Assembly: GCA_051294375.1 (NCBI GenBank) | Contig: CM119265.1 | Span: 29,288,540-29,352,539 of the forward strand | From: Paraspadella gotoi | Taxonomy: Eukaryota; Chaetognatha | Direction: 5' to 3' | Length of the DNA stretch: 64,000 nucleotides | Shown here: positions 46,147 through 57,059 of the stretch, piece after piece | Layout of the letters: each line of letters starts with the position of its first letter | Position numbering within the stretch: the stretch's first letter is position 1 | Notes under the pieces: model-generated | What the model was told of the DNA's origin: nothing | Databases searched by the model: none | The model's input: the letters and a program-made list of their open reading frames with translations, nothing else | Program-made: the position numbers and the translations under genes

Positions 46147-46529
46147 TCTCTCTCTCTCTCTCTCTCTTCAAGGGATCCTTAAAAGAAATCTGTGAAGAAT
46201 GTGGATGACGAAGAACACAGTCTCAATTATTGCGTTAAACTTTTTAGATGACGATAATAAAATTAAATTTAGAGAAATTTATTCTAAAAATGCCTTTAAA
46301 CTATTGAAAATAATTGGTAACATTGAAAATGTATGGAATGTAAAAAAACGGAAAAGGTTCCATTTTAAAGTTAAGATGATATGAGTATGGAATCTTTCTT
46401 TTTTTAATTAACCATTTCCTCGTTTATTTATTCAATGTCTTTTTTCTATTTGTAGATACTTTTATGTATATAACATTGTACGGCTGTCTTACGATCTTGT
46501 CATTGTAAAAGTTTTTTATTGACATTATG

Positions 46530-46710
46530 AGAATCAATCAATGAATCAATGAATCAATGAATCAATGAATCAATCAGTCAATCAATGAATCAATCAATTA
46601 ATCAATCAATAAATCAATCACTCTTTCTCTTATTAATCTCATCAATTCATATCAAACTTCATCGGGTCGGCGAGAGAATTAAAACGAAAACGTTATCCTT
46701 TTTAGCGAAA

Positions 46711-46768
<58 letters not shown>

Positions 46769-46770
46769 AT
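46530..46770. repeat. (AATC)n repeat then (GA)n array
   Basis: ATCAATGAATCAATCA words at 46533-46622 and GA dinucleotides at 46710-46767. Confidence 0.88.
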
Positions 46771-47040
46771 TCCCCTATCCCTTTTCCCTATCCCCTACCC
46801 CTATACTCTTCCCTATCTCTTTCTCTTATCCCATTCCACTATCCCTTTTCCCTATCCCCATCCCATATCGCCTACCCCTNNNNNNNNNNNNNNNNNNNNN
46901 NNNNNNNNNNNNNNNNNNNNNNNNNNNNNNNNNNNNNNNNNNNNNNNNNNNNNNNNNNNNNNNNNNNNNNNNNNNNNNNNNNNNNNNNNNNNNNNNNNNN
47001 NNNNNNNNNNNNNNNNNNNNNNNNNNNCCCTCTTTCACCC
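46770..47040. repeat. CCCTATCCCTTTTC repeat with 148-N gap
   Basis: CCCCTATCCCTTTTCCCTAT units on both sides of N 46880-47027. Ends 135 bp before Ig exon 2. Confidence 0.88.
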
Positions 47041-47176
47041 CCTTCTTCCTCTCTCGAGCATTCCCGCCCTTTAGTTTGTTTTGAGTCGAATATTTATCGC
47101 TTCCTTTCTCCTCCTCCTTTATTTTTTCCTTTTTCTTTTTTTTCCTTTTTCCTGATTTGTTGCTCTTTTGTTTCAG

Positions 47177-47277
47177 GACAGCGACGTCTACAAATGCGCC
47201 AACGTGATGAACGTCACTCTATTCGTCGTCGGGAAACCGAGGTGCTTTCCTTTGGGCGCCAAGACTTATACGTCTGG
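47177..47277 (+). CDS. Immunoglobulin-superfamily gene, exon 2
   Basis: A 101-nt exon after a good pyrimidine tract and TTTGTTTCAG; donor GTGAGT at 47278. It enters in phase 0 and leaves with two bases of a codon (GG). It reads DSDVYKCANVMNVTLFVVGK and on to PRCFPLGAKTYTS. D-x-D-x-Y-x-C is the strand F signature of an Ig domain; NVTLFVV is strand G. The KPRC just after it is the start of the next domain or linker, a layout (V-L-x-V-x-KPxC) seen in many invertebrate multi-Ig surface proteins. NVT is a potential N-glycosylation site. It fits the exons before and after without a stop. Confidence 0.88.
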
Positions 47278-47976
47278 GTGAGTGGAAAATAGAGAGGTTG
47301 GGGGAAGATAGAGGGGTAGGGGAAAGATAGAGAGGTAGGGGGAAAATAGAGAGGTGGACGGAGATAGGTGGAGGGAGATAGAGAGGTGGNNNNNNNNNNN
47401 NNNNNNNNNNNNNNNNNNNNNNNNNNNNNNNNNNNNNNNNNNNNNNNNNNNNNNNNNNNNNNNNNNNNNNNNNNNNNNNNNNNNNNNNNNNNNNNNNNNN
47501 NNNNNNNNNNNNNNNNNNNNNNNNNNNNNNNNNNNNNNNNNNNNNNNNNNNNNNNNNNNNNNNNNNNNNNNNNNNNNNNNNNNNNNNNNNNNNNNNNNNN
47601 NNNNNNNNNNNNNNNNNNNNNNNNNNNNNNNNNNNNNNNNNNNNNNNNNNNNNNNNNNNNNNNNNNNNNNNNNNNNNNNNNNNNNNNNNNNNNNNNNNNN
47701 NNNNNNCAAAAATCACCCTCCTTTCTCTTCTTGAAATTCCTCTCATGTTTTAGTCTCTTCTTCTTTTTCCATCAGATTTTTTCAAAGTGGATCATCCGCC
47801 TTCTTCCCTCCATTCGCCCCTTACCCTTTTTCAACTCTTGACCCAATTCACTATTTTAACTTACCTTTTTGAAGAAGCTCACCTCTCGCGTCAATCTCAT
47901 CTTAGTATCTTACTACATCATTTACTTTAGCTCTAATTTAAACTAACTACATCATTGAACAAATTATGCTAAATTC
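47278..47976. repeat. GGGGAAAGATAGAGAGGTA minisatellite and 317-N gap (intron 2)
   Basis: About five units of 19-20 bp start immediately after the exon 2 donor, and the gap 47390-47706 probably hides more. The rest of the stretch is T/C-rich, unique sequence. Confidence 0.85.
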
Positions 47977-48222
47977 GATGAAAGGCTAACAACATCTTTA
48001 AGACTAACAACATCTTTAAGGCTAACAACATCTTTAAGGCTAACAACATCTTTATGGCTAACAACATCTTTAAGGCTAACAACATCTTTAAGGCTAACAA
48101 CATCTTTAAGACTAACAACATCTTTAAAGCTAACAACATCTTTTAGGCTAACAACATCTTTAAGGCTAACAACATCTTTAAGGCTAACAACATCTTTAAG
48201 GCTAACAACATCTTTAACTCTC
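47976..48222. repeat. 18-bp minisatellite, GGCTAACAACATCTTTAA unit
   Basis: Thirteen near-identical units. The period of 18 gives an open SLKDVV hexapeptide repeat on - (47964-48227). The array is highly homogeneous, suggesting recent expansion, and lies in intron 2 of the Ig gene. Confidence 0.95.
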
Positions 48223-48285
48223 TCCACGCTTGACGAACTTACTCACTTACGACCTTTTCACCCCATCCCCATATTTCTCACTTTA

Positions 48286-48665
48286 GCCCCATCATTCTCA
48301 CTCTAGCCCCATCACTCTCACTCCAACTCTATCACTCTCACTCCAGCCCCATCATTCTCTCTCCANNNNNNNNNNNNNNNNNNNNNNNNNNNNNNNNNNN
48401 NNNNNNNNNNNNNNNNNNNNNNNNNNNNNNNNNNNNGGTTCAGAGTAAATAAAGGGCCTTGAGAGAGAATAATGGGGCTGGAGAGAGAATGATGAGGCTG
48501 GAGTGAGAATGTATGGGTCTAAGTGGATAAATACGGATGGCTCTGGAGAGAGATCGATGGGGCGTGGAGAGAAAATGATGGCCCGATTGGAGAGACCATC
48601 ATTCTCACTCTAGCCCCATCACTCTCACTCCAGCCCCATCATTCTCACTTCAGCTCCATCTTTAG
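48286..48665. repeat. 20-bp CCCCATCATTCTCACTCTAG minisatellite in both orientations
   Basis: Four or five units forward at 48286-48365, reverse-complement units (ATGATGGGGCTGGAGAGAGA) at 48450-48590, then forward again at 48595-48662. Gap 48366-48436 sits at the first switch. Confidence 0.85.
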
Positions 48666-48733
48666 TTCCATCAGGTTATCAAATCAAAAAATCCAGGGCC
48701 TTAAGTCTCCGGGATTTTTCCAGAGACTGAAAA

Positions 48734-48737
<4 letters not shown>

Positions 48738-48771
<34 letters not shown>

Positions 48772-48956
48772 NNNNNNNNNNNNNNNNNNNNNNNNNNNNN
48801 NNNNNNNNNNNNNNNNNNNNNNNNNNNNNNNNNNNNNNNNNNNNNNNNNNNNNNNNNNNNNNNNNNNNNNNNNNNNNNNNNNNNNNNNNNNNNNNNNNNN
48901 NNNNNNNNNNNNNNNNNNNNNNNNNNNNNNNNNNNNNNNNNNNNNNNNNNNNNNNN
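48738..48956. repeat. (CT)n array and 185-N gap
   Basis: CT at 48738-48771 runs into N 48772-48956, 33 bp before Ig exon 3. Confidence 0.92.
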
Positions 48957-48989
48957 TTGTTTTCATATTATTTATTATTTATTATTTAG

Positions 48990-49057
48990 GTCGGATCTCT
49001 ACGGGGAATACAGCTACCGATCCTCTTCCTCTTCGTCAGCGTCTTTTGTTTTGACAG
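48990..49057 (+). CDS. Immunoglobulin-superfamily gene, exon 3 (Ser-rich linker)
   Basis: A 68-nt exon with acceptor TTATTATTTAG and donor GTTTGT at 49058 (weaker than consensus). The first base completes the GG of exon 2 as Gly. It then reads SDLYGEYSYRSSSSSSASFV and ends LT plus G. It links strand G of the first Ig domain to the second. The run of six serines could be a flexible or O-glycosylated hinge (inference). Its phase (enters 2, leaves 1) fits both neighbours, the main reason for accepting such a short exon. Confidence 0.78.
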
Positions 49058-50330
49058 GTTTGTTCTATTTCCCGCCAGATGCTTTTTGGGTGGAAAAAAA
49101 AAAGAACAAGGAGGATGTAGTTGTTAAATCGTGGAGAAATAAAACAAAGTACCATCTCGTAATGACATGGTTTGGGAACGTATTCATGTTTGTTTAAAAA
49201 GAATTTAAAATTAACCAGAACAAATATCAACCAGTCCTCTTCAAAAAAATTATGTGAGACTAACTGTCAAAGAAAGAAGCCAATAGGGAAATTACTTTTT
49301 TCCAAAGTTTAAAATATGTAAAAATTAAAAAAAATATTCATTCATAAATTTTAATATTTTCACGTCATTTTTTTTTGGCTTTCATTATATCATATATCCT
49401 TTCCTCCCTCTGTTTTTCTTTCCTCCATTTCTCTTTCTTTTCCCTTCCTCTCTCTTTGTTTTCCTCTCTTTCTCTATCCTTTCCTTTCTCTCTCTTTTCT
49501 TATCTTTCTTTTTTCTCCCACTCCCTTTCCTTTCCTCTCTTTCTCTTTCATTCCCTCTCTTTTTCTTTTTTTTCTCCCACTCCCTTTCCTTTCCTCTTAT
49601 TCTGTTTCCTTTCCTTTTCTTCTCTTTCCTTTCCTCCTTTTCTCTTTCATTTCCTCTCTTTTTTTTTCTTTCCTTTACTATCTCTTTTCTCTCCTATTTT
49701 CCTCTTTTCTTTCCTATCTTTTTTTTCTTTTCTTCACTATCTCTTTCCTTTCCTCATTTTCTCTTTCTTTTCCTCTCTTTTTCTTTTCTTTCTTTCACTA
49801 TCTTTTTCCTTTCCTTTTTTTCTCTTTCCTTAACTCTCTTTTTATTTTCTTTACTTCACTCTCCCTTTCTTTTCCTACCTTTTTCTTTTCTTTCCTCCCT
49901 CTCTCTCCCCTTTTCTTTTCCCCTTTCTCTTTCCTTTCCTCCCTCTCTCTCCCCTTTTGTTTCCTCCCATCTCGATTTCCTCAGAGACTTGTACGAAGTT
50001 GTCACTTTCCTCACGAATTTTCAATTTTTACTTTTTTTCCTTTTTTTATTTTTCTTAAGTTTATTAACATATTTTTAATTAAAAAAAGATATTTAATTTT
50101 CTTTTTTTAAATTCCGATAACTGTTGAAAAATTATCCATTAATCTAATAAAATTCTTGATATTAATTAAATTAAATAATTTCTTATTTTGTACTCAAATC
50201 AAACTATACCACTAAAAATCATATTTCATTTCTTTAAGTTCGCTATTTATATCAACGATAAATGATATATAGGTACTAACAAAAATATCGCTAAGTTTGA
50301 ATGAAAAGAAAAGTCTAAAGTAATCATCGT
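49058..50330. other. Intron 3, first part: unique start then CTTTCCTTTC tract
   Basis: 49400-49980 is TTTCCTCTCTTTCTC polypyrimidine with a loose 40-50 bp period. 49990-50330 is AT-rich with no feature. Confidence 0.8.
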
Positions 50331-50331
50331 T

Positions 50332-50341
50332 ATCGTCGTCT

Positions 50342-50373
<32 letters not shown>

Positions 50374-50450
50374 TTAATCATCGTCGGTGTATTTGTCCAT
50401 CGAAACATCACTTATTTTTAACGAAAGAAAAACAAAATGGGTTTGGCTAC

Positions 50451-50481
<31 letters not shown>

Positions 50482-50720
50482 CCCGAGAACGACAGAATGA
50501 ACCCGGACGACAACGACTAACGACGACGCAACGACCGTCCTAACCGACTGCAGGACGAAGAACGGACAACGACGATGACGACGCACGACAAATGACGACA
50601 AATCGACAAGGACGACGACGATGACGACATATGACATATGTATGACAACGATGAATGACGACAATCGACGCAAGCAGACAACGATGAACGACAACGAAAC
50701 GACAACGACACGAACGACAC
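50332..50720. repeat. (GTC)n and (ACG)n trinucleotide arrays, mixed strands
   Basis: GTCGTC at 50332-50375, then ACGACG-rich degenerate sequence from 50449 to 50720. The strand of the repeat flips between the two. Confidence 0.9.
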
Positions 50721-50824
50721 GCGCAGACTTCTCTGTTTTTGCTTCGGTTTTCGCCTTCACTTTATTTCTTGACCTTTGACCTTTCCCTGGATCGGCGGCG
50801 GCAGGGGCGAACGAAAGGCGTTTT

Positions 50825-50852
50825 TGTTGTTGTTGTTGTTGTTGTTGTTGTT
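50825..50852. repeat. (GTT)n trinucleotide array
   Basis: Nine GTT units. Confidence 0.92.
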
Positions 50853-51134
50853 TGGAATCCAGGGACTACAGGGTGGAGTCACATAATAATTCTTTTGTAT
50901 AGATGTTGTTGCGACCAAATTCGTCGTTGTTGTCGAAATCCTCATCGATGCAATCATTGTTGCAATCATGAGACTTTGTGGTCATGTTCAATGCAGCTAT
51001 CGTTGCAAGCATCGTGGTTTTAGTCTTGATCCATATAATCATTGTTGTTATTAGCGCAAGCTTTCGAGATTCATCGATGCAAGCAAAGTTATTGTTATTT
51101 CTGACATCTTCAATTCTAACTCTACTTTTTTTGA

Positions 51135-51440
51135 TTGTCATCGTTATCGTCCTTATTGTCATCATCTTTGTCGTCTTTGTCGTCATCGTAGTCTTTATCT
51201 TTGTGGTCATCGTCGTCTCTATCGTCGTCGTTGCCATCTTCATAGTCGTCGTCGTTGTCGTCGTCTTTATCTTCGTTGTAATCCTCGTCGTTGTAGTCAT
51301 CATCGTCTTCTTCTTCGTCATCGCCATCTTCATAGTCGTTGTCATCTTTATTGTCATCGTCGTCGTCGTCTTTATCATCGTCTTCGTCGTCGTCGTTTTC
51401 ATCATCGTCGTCATCTTCATCGTCGTCGTCGTCATCTTGA
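51135..51440. repeat. Long (GTC/ATC)n trinucleotide array, 300 bp
   Basis: GTCATCGTCGTCTTTATC units without stops in several frames: poly-Val/Ile on +, poly-Asp and poly-Thr/Met on -. No exon features are seen. Confidence 0.93.
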
Positions 51441-51636
51441 CTTGACTTGAAAGTCATTCGTCCAAGAAGGGACTTCCTCACTCTCAAAGCTGTCTTAGGT
51501 AGCAGACAACAGTGCCTTGAGAGTCTGCTGCCAGAATGTTGTTTAAAGAAGGTGGGGAAAGACAGAGGAAGAGAGGGAGAGAGGGAGAGAGGGGGAAGGG
51601 CTGGGCCTGGCCCACTCCGTTACCCTAGAAACAGAT

Positions 51637-51790
51637 CGTCGTCTTCATCATCGTCGTCGTCGTCGTCTTCATCGTCGTCGTCGTCGTCGTCTTCATCGTC
51701 GTCGTCGTCGTCGTCTTCATCATCGTCGTCGTCGTCGTCTTCATCGTCGTCGTCGTCTTCATCGTCGTCGTCTTCGACATCGTCCTCGGC
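51637..51790. repeat. (TCG)n array with TTCATC every 24-33 bp
   Basis: TCGTCGTCGTCGTC blocks separated by TTCATC in a regular higher-order pattern. The + frame is poly-Ser (51447-51815). Confidence 0.94.
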
Positions 51791-51862
51791 GCCATCAACG
51801 ATTATTTTTTCGTGAATTTTTTATTTTCTTCAAATCGAGATTTTAGTGGATTTTCACCTCGA

Positions 51863-51863
<1 letters not shown>

Positions 51864-51915
<52 letters not shown>

Positions 51916-51917
51916 AA
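51864..51917. repeat. Perfect (ACG)n array
   Basis: About 17 ACG units, the opposite strand to the TCG arrays just upstream, so the two could pair as a large hairpin. Confidence 0.94.
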
Positions 51918-52185
51918 AAGCTTTAAATTTTAAATGGAATTTTAGATGTTAGAAGTAAATAAACAGAGGTCGAAGCCTTTTTATTATTAATATTACAATG
52001 GTAATACAATTATGAAATTTGTTTTTCTCTTTATAAATATTGAATAAAAAGTCAAAGAAGGAGCAAACTATACATATATATATATTTATACATTAAATTA
52101 AAATGAAAATACAATTTTTATCTTATTTATATGTTTATAAGATATACAATAATTATAATATAATATTATAATTATTCCAATTCAG

Positions 52186-52340
52186 ACGGTGAACCGACGG
52201 AACTTCAATGTCAAGTGACAGTGGCTGGTGACATCAAACCAAAACTCAGTTGGACGATGAATGGAAAAACTTTTCACGGAAGAATGAAGACCATGGACGG
52301 ATCAGTCACATCCTTTCTTCACTTCACACCCACTGAAAAG
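52186..52340 (+). CDS. Immunoglobulin-superfamily gene, exon 4 (second Ig domain, N-terminal half)
   Basis: A 155-nt exon with acceptor ATTCCAATTCAG and donor GTAAAG at 52341. The final G of exon 3 completes GAC. It reads DGEPTELQCQVTVAGDIKPK, then LSWTMNGKTFHGRMK and a SFLHFTPTEK end; it leaves in phase 0. C (strand B) and W (strand C) are 14 residues apart, with L-x-x and FLHF as strand E: a clear Ig domain. The Y-x-C exon that should follow was not found with confidence in the remaining 11.6 kb. Protein type: multi-Ig surface or secreted protein, family unknown. Confidence 0.9.
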
Positions 52341-52349
52341 GTAAAGGGA

Positions 52350-52353
52350 TTCT

Positions 52354-52420
<67 letters not shown>
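52350..52420. repeat. (CT)n microsatellite just after exon 4
   Basis: The array begins about 17 bp after the donor of Ig exon 4, inside the intron. Confidence 0.94.
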
Positions 52421-52421
<1 letters not shown>

Positions 52422-52756
52422 CTTCCTCTTTAGCAATAAGCTTTATAAGCCCCCAAATTTAGGTTAGTTCCGTCAGCGAAAATTTAAGAGGAAAGTTGAT
52501 TGTTAAGAATTATGGGATTAAGGCGTAGAGAATTTGTTTTCGTTGATTTGAAAGTTATTGCAACCCCCGACCTCAACTATATTCGAATCATTATTTATTT
52601 CAACTTATTTTACAAAATATTATTAACGGTTAACGGTCTTGATTAAAACTATATTTTTATTTTGGAGTGAGGTGTTCAAAAATTAAATGTTTTTTTTATT
52701 TCTTAAATTATCAAAACTTTGATGTCTATCCTGTTTTCCGTTTTACCCACGATTTA

Positions 52757-52990
52757 TTATAAAATTGGTACAACCAATAAAAAAATTATACATTCATTTA
52801 ATAAGTAAGCTATCTTGCCTCTGACTTTGGATAGGCTTTGGTGGTTGAGGGCCTCCATCAGTCTTACAAGATAATGACATAGCAAGCATTCAATCGAGAC
52901 TCTCTCACAGTCTCGTTTATTCACTCCCAGAGTACCTGACTTTCCGATCCATGAAGTGGAATAATATTGCATGTCACATAATATCATATA
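52757..52990 (-). mobile_element. R2-family repeat, third copy
   Basis: On - it matches 29335-29560 at about 90% by eye. The open frame is conserved through both copies: GKSGTLGVNKRDCERVS followed by MEALNHQSLSKVRGKIAYLL. Several differences fall at third codon positions (for example GGG/AGA changes around KVRGK), which hints at a former coding sequence. Confidence 0.65.
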
Positions 52991-53077
52991 TATAATTTTA
53001 CATGCGTGCATATAATAAAATGACTTTTTGTTCAAGATTTTTAACTAACACTTTCTTGTTTTTTCTTTGTTACTATC

Positions 53078-53108
53078 GAGCCTTGACCGGCGAAGCCGGG
53101 TCAGGCTC
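53078..53108. repeat. GC-rich hairpin
   Basis: GAGCC-T-TGACC-GGC-GAA-GCC-G-GGTCA-GGCTC: thirteen pairs with two single-base bulges and a GAA loop, in AT-rich surroundings. A (GTC)n array follows at 53143-53163. Confidence 0.7.
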
Positions 53109-53164
53109 TATTAATTGTTTGAGGTTGCTTCTTTGTGACGTAGTCGTCGTCGTCGTCGTCGTCC

Positions 53165-54000
53165 GTCGACGCTGTTTTCATATATAAAAACTACTACGCT
53201 TTTATAGGTTTGGCTGTGGACTTACGTTTTTTTTAAAAAAATTATTATGAATTATGCATAAGTTTTTACAAAAGTGTGCGATCTGTAAAGTTAAAATTTA
53301 GATATGCTTTTCATCTTGAAATAGCTGTGATATTTTCATATTAACTTTGGATTTAAGTATTTTTTGTTTGAATTTCCACTTCATTATGATTACTGCAATA
53401 TGCAAATGAGATAAAGTACTCCTTATAATATCCAAATTAGTATATAGAAATGCTTTAATCTAATTTACATATTGCAAGTATACTAATATTGAAGATGAAA
53501 TTCAAAAATTTGTTTTAAATTTTTAATAAAATGGGACTCAAAGGATTTTTTTAATGAGAAGCTATATCTTAATTTTAATACAAATATAATTAAATCTTTT
53601 ACAAGCTGCGATTGGAAAAATTGGAAAAATTTTCCAATTGTAAACAATTGTAACATATTTGACTTTTCTTTTATTTTCTTTAAATTATAATTTAGATTTT
53701 CTTTCCTATATATCGTCAGTTGCTCGCTTTTTCTGAACCCTTAAAAACGGAGTTCAGGTTCTGACTGGCTTCCAGCTTTCTCTTTCTTCTGCTCTTTGTC
53801 TCTTTCTGTTCTCTTTCTCTCCTACTTCTCTGTCTCTCATCACCTCGTACGATCGTTCGTTTTTTGAAAAATTCTGATTAGTTTTTTCCTTCTCAAAACT
53901 TTGTATTATCGCCATTTTATTTCCGCGCTTTGTTTTTTCAATAACATACATCCCAAATTTATATTCTGAGGATAGTAACTTGGAAAGAAATTCACGGTTT
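53165..54000. other. AT-rich stretch without recognised feature
   Basis: Mixed sequence; no splice-flanked coding stretch seen. Confidence 0.5.
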
Positions 54001-54007
54001 TTCTTTT

Positions 54008-54560
54008 TCTTTCTTTCTCTCTCTCTCTCTCTCTCTCTCCTTCTCTCTCTCTCTTCTTTTATTTTTTTTATAAAAATGAGAATAACTTATAATAGATATG
54101 CATTCATCACATATAAATCAGTCTAGATGAGCCGCTAACTGTATATATGCACGATAATATAATGCGTTTCGTTGGCGGGAAACTGTCCAGCGCTCTCTCC
54201 TCTCTCTTCTCTCTCTCTCGTCTCTCCTCTGCTCCTCTCTCTTCTTCACTCATACACCCGCATCTTGTTTGTTTATCCTTACGATGAATGATTCAGGGCG
54301 TCATAGAATCACTATCATCGCATCAATGGATGACTATCATCGTATCAATGAATATTTATCATCATGAATCAGATGATATGACTATCTCGCATCAATCATT
54401 TGATTATCATGCACATCAGTATTTTGTTATCATCGCATCCAATTATTGGTTATCATCGCGTCAATATTTGGATCATCGCCATCAATCATTTGGTATCATC
54501 GCGGGATCGAATATTTGGTTACTATCGAAGCGGCTCGATCTTTATGCTTTTAAGATTTTT
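54008..54560. repeat. CT array and TATCATCGCATCAAT repeat
   Basis: CT at 54012-54056 and 54194-54244; about ten degenerate 24-30 bp units of ATCATCGCATCAAT(A)TTTGG at 54310-54520. Confidence 0.8.
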
Positions 54561-54834
54561 TTTTCCCTTTTTTTTCTTTTTTTCTTTCCTTCGGTTGAAG
54601 AGAAAGAAACAAGAATTGAATGACAAGAAGAAGTGGGAGATTAGATGAGGTGTGGGGTTGCAGTGTGGGATGTGGTGTTGCAGTGTGGGCGGAAGTGTGG
54701 TCGAAAGAGGTAGAGGCGAAGTCTGAGGTGAGAAAGGTTACGTTGAGCTGGGTAAGGAATGCAAAGTAGGTAGAGAAAGGGAAGGGACTTTTTTTTGCTT
54801 GTAAACTTCCAGGTAAGGCATTTGTTGAGGCGTC

Positions 54835-55300
54835 TCTCTCTCTCTCTTGCTCTCTCTATCTCTCTCTCTCTTTCTCTCTCTCTGTTCGGCGTCATTTAAC
54901 AGCTTTTCTTCCCAGTTTTTCACGTCGTTTTTTTTTTCTTTTATCGTTTTTTTCTTACTTAAATTTTCTTCTCCTTTTATTCTCCTTTTTTTCTTTTTCT
55001 TCTCTTTTTCTTTTCTTTCTTTTCCTTTCTTTTTTCTACTTTTTTCCTTCTCTTTCTTTTTCTTTTCCTCTTTTTTTCTCCTTTTTTCTTTTCTTTCTTT
55101 TCCTCCCTTTTTTATCCTTTTCTTTCTTTTCCTCCCTTTATTTTATTACTTTTTTCTCCTATTTTTATTTTCTTTTATTTTTTCTTTTCCTCCCTTTTTT
55201 TCTTTTTATTTTCCTCACTTTTTCTTTTCTATTCTTTTCTTATTTTTGTATTTCGTCATTATTTTCTCTTTCCTATTTTTTTCCCAAAATAGTCTCACAC
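54835..55300. repeat. CT array then TTTTCTTTTCC polypyrimidine tract
   Basis: CT at 54833-54882 and T/C-rich words at 54930-55290 (TTTTCTTTTCCTCCC). Confidence 0.88.
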
Positions 55301-55481
55301 GATTTTCCCTTTGTCAGTCTAATATATGGGTCCTAAATTTTTTAAACTTTCCTGATGTAAAATTTTCTTTATTTTCAATTCACAACTGTTTGTGGTTTTT
55401 GTAAACCATTTTTGTAAATTATTTTTTATTTAAAATTAAATATGCGTTACTCTCTTTTTTCCTTCACCTTCAGGAGGCTCT

Positions 55482-55600
<119 letters not shown>

Positions 55601-55689
55601 CCTTTGCTTTCACTATTCTGAGTTTTTGTCTTTTCCACTTTCCTTCTCCGCTTTTTAACTCCTCTCTTTCGCTCCCCTTCCCTTTTCTT

Positions 55690-56035
55690 TTCACTTATCT
55701 TTCCTTCTCCTCTTAACTCCTCTCCTCTGCTCCTCTAACTCCTATTCCCCTCTACCCTAACCTCATAAATGTCCTTTTTTCTTTGCTCCTATTAATTCCT
55801 ATTCCCCTCTACCTTTTTACCTCACTAATCTCCTATCTTCTTTGCTCCTCTTAATTCCTATTCCCCAATACCCTAACCTAATTAATCTCCTCTCTTCTTC
55901 TTTGCTCCTTTTAATTCCTATTCCTCACTACCCTAACCTAACTAATCTCCTTTCTTCTTCTTTGCTCTTCTTAACTCCTATTCCCCTCTACCCTAACCTC
56001 ACTAATCTCTTCTCTTCTTCTTTGCTCCTCCTTTT
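55690..56035. repeat. About 63-bp minisatellite, CTCCTATTCCCCTCTACCCT unit
   Basis: Five units of AACTCCTATTCCCCTCTACC + CTAACCTCACTAATCTCC + TCTCTTCTTCTTTGCTC. Followed at 56090-56150 by three GATGGGGCTGTTGAA(G)AGGCA units. Confidence 0.9.
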
Positions 56036-56499
56036 TTTTCATTTTAATTTCGTGTGAACAAAATCGGTTGGTCGAAGGTGAACCGTTGATGGGGCTGTTG
56101 AAAAGGCAGATGATGGGGCTGTTGAAGAGGCAGATGATGGGACTGTTGAAAGCTCATGTACTAAAGTTGGTGATGTAGTTGGTTATATATGGGCTGGTGA
56201 GAAAAGACTTTGTTTATTGATGTAGATATGTTGATTAGAGAAAGTCGTAAGTAATGAAAGGGAGAAGAAATAAAGAAATTTATAAAACAAGGACTTAAAT
56301 TAGTCAAAATAGAGAAAATAGTGCATTAAAAATTTTATTAAAAATAACTTTTTTTCTTTTTTCATATTTTTTTTCTGTTTTCTTCTCTTTTAGATTTTTT
56401 TCTCTTCAATTTTTTTTATCGCAAATCGAAACACATTTTAGGTGTTCATGGAAAAAAGGGACTGACCCTTAAAGTGAGGAAAGTCATGGGAGAGGAAGA

Positions 56500-56514
56500 A
56501 AAAAAAAGAGAGTA

Positions 56515-56569
<55 letters not shown>

Positions 56570-56734
56570 AACAGAGAGAGATTTTACAGGTGTTTATGAA
56601 AAAAAAGAATGTGACCCCAGAAAAAGGGAGAAAAAGAGTTTGAGGAAAGAGAGAGATAGAGATAGAGAGAGATAGATAGATAGATAGATAATTGTACATG
56701 GACCTAGGTACCTTCTGCAAGAAGGACCTATAAG

Positions 56735-56793
<59 letters not shown>

Positions 56794-57034
56794 AAAGAGA
56801 GAAAGAGTGGGTATTTTACAGCAAGAGGGAGATCCAAAAAACAATTAAAACTGAAGTAAAAGAAAATCATTTATTTATTAAGTGCAGATATACATATTAA
56901 AAAAGAAAGTAAGCCTTTCAGGCTAACAGCATTTTGTTAAAATATCAAAAAACAAAATTAAAGAAAGAAGAAGTTGCCCACTTCGCTATTGGGGAGAAGC
57001 AGAAAATTGATATCCTCTCTCTCTCTCTCTCTCT
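56500..57034. repeat. Left arm of a large inverted duplication, with (GA)n arrays
   Basis: GA arrays at 56520-56577 and 56738-56786. The unique parts (TTGTACATGGACCTAGGTAC at 56691; AAGTTGCCCACTTCGCTATT at about 56970) reappear reverse-complemented at 57540-58110. Confidence 0.8.
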
Positions 57035-57059
57035 NNNNNNNNNNNNNNNNNNNNNNNNN
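57035..57059. other. Assembly gap, 25 N
   Basis: Fixed-size join between the two arms of the inverted duplication. Confidence 0.95.
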
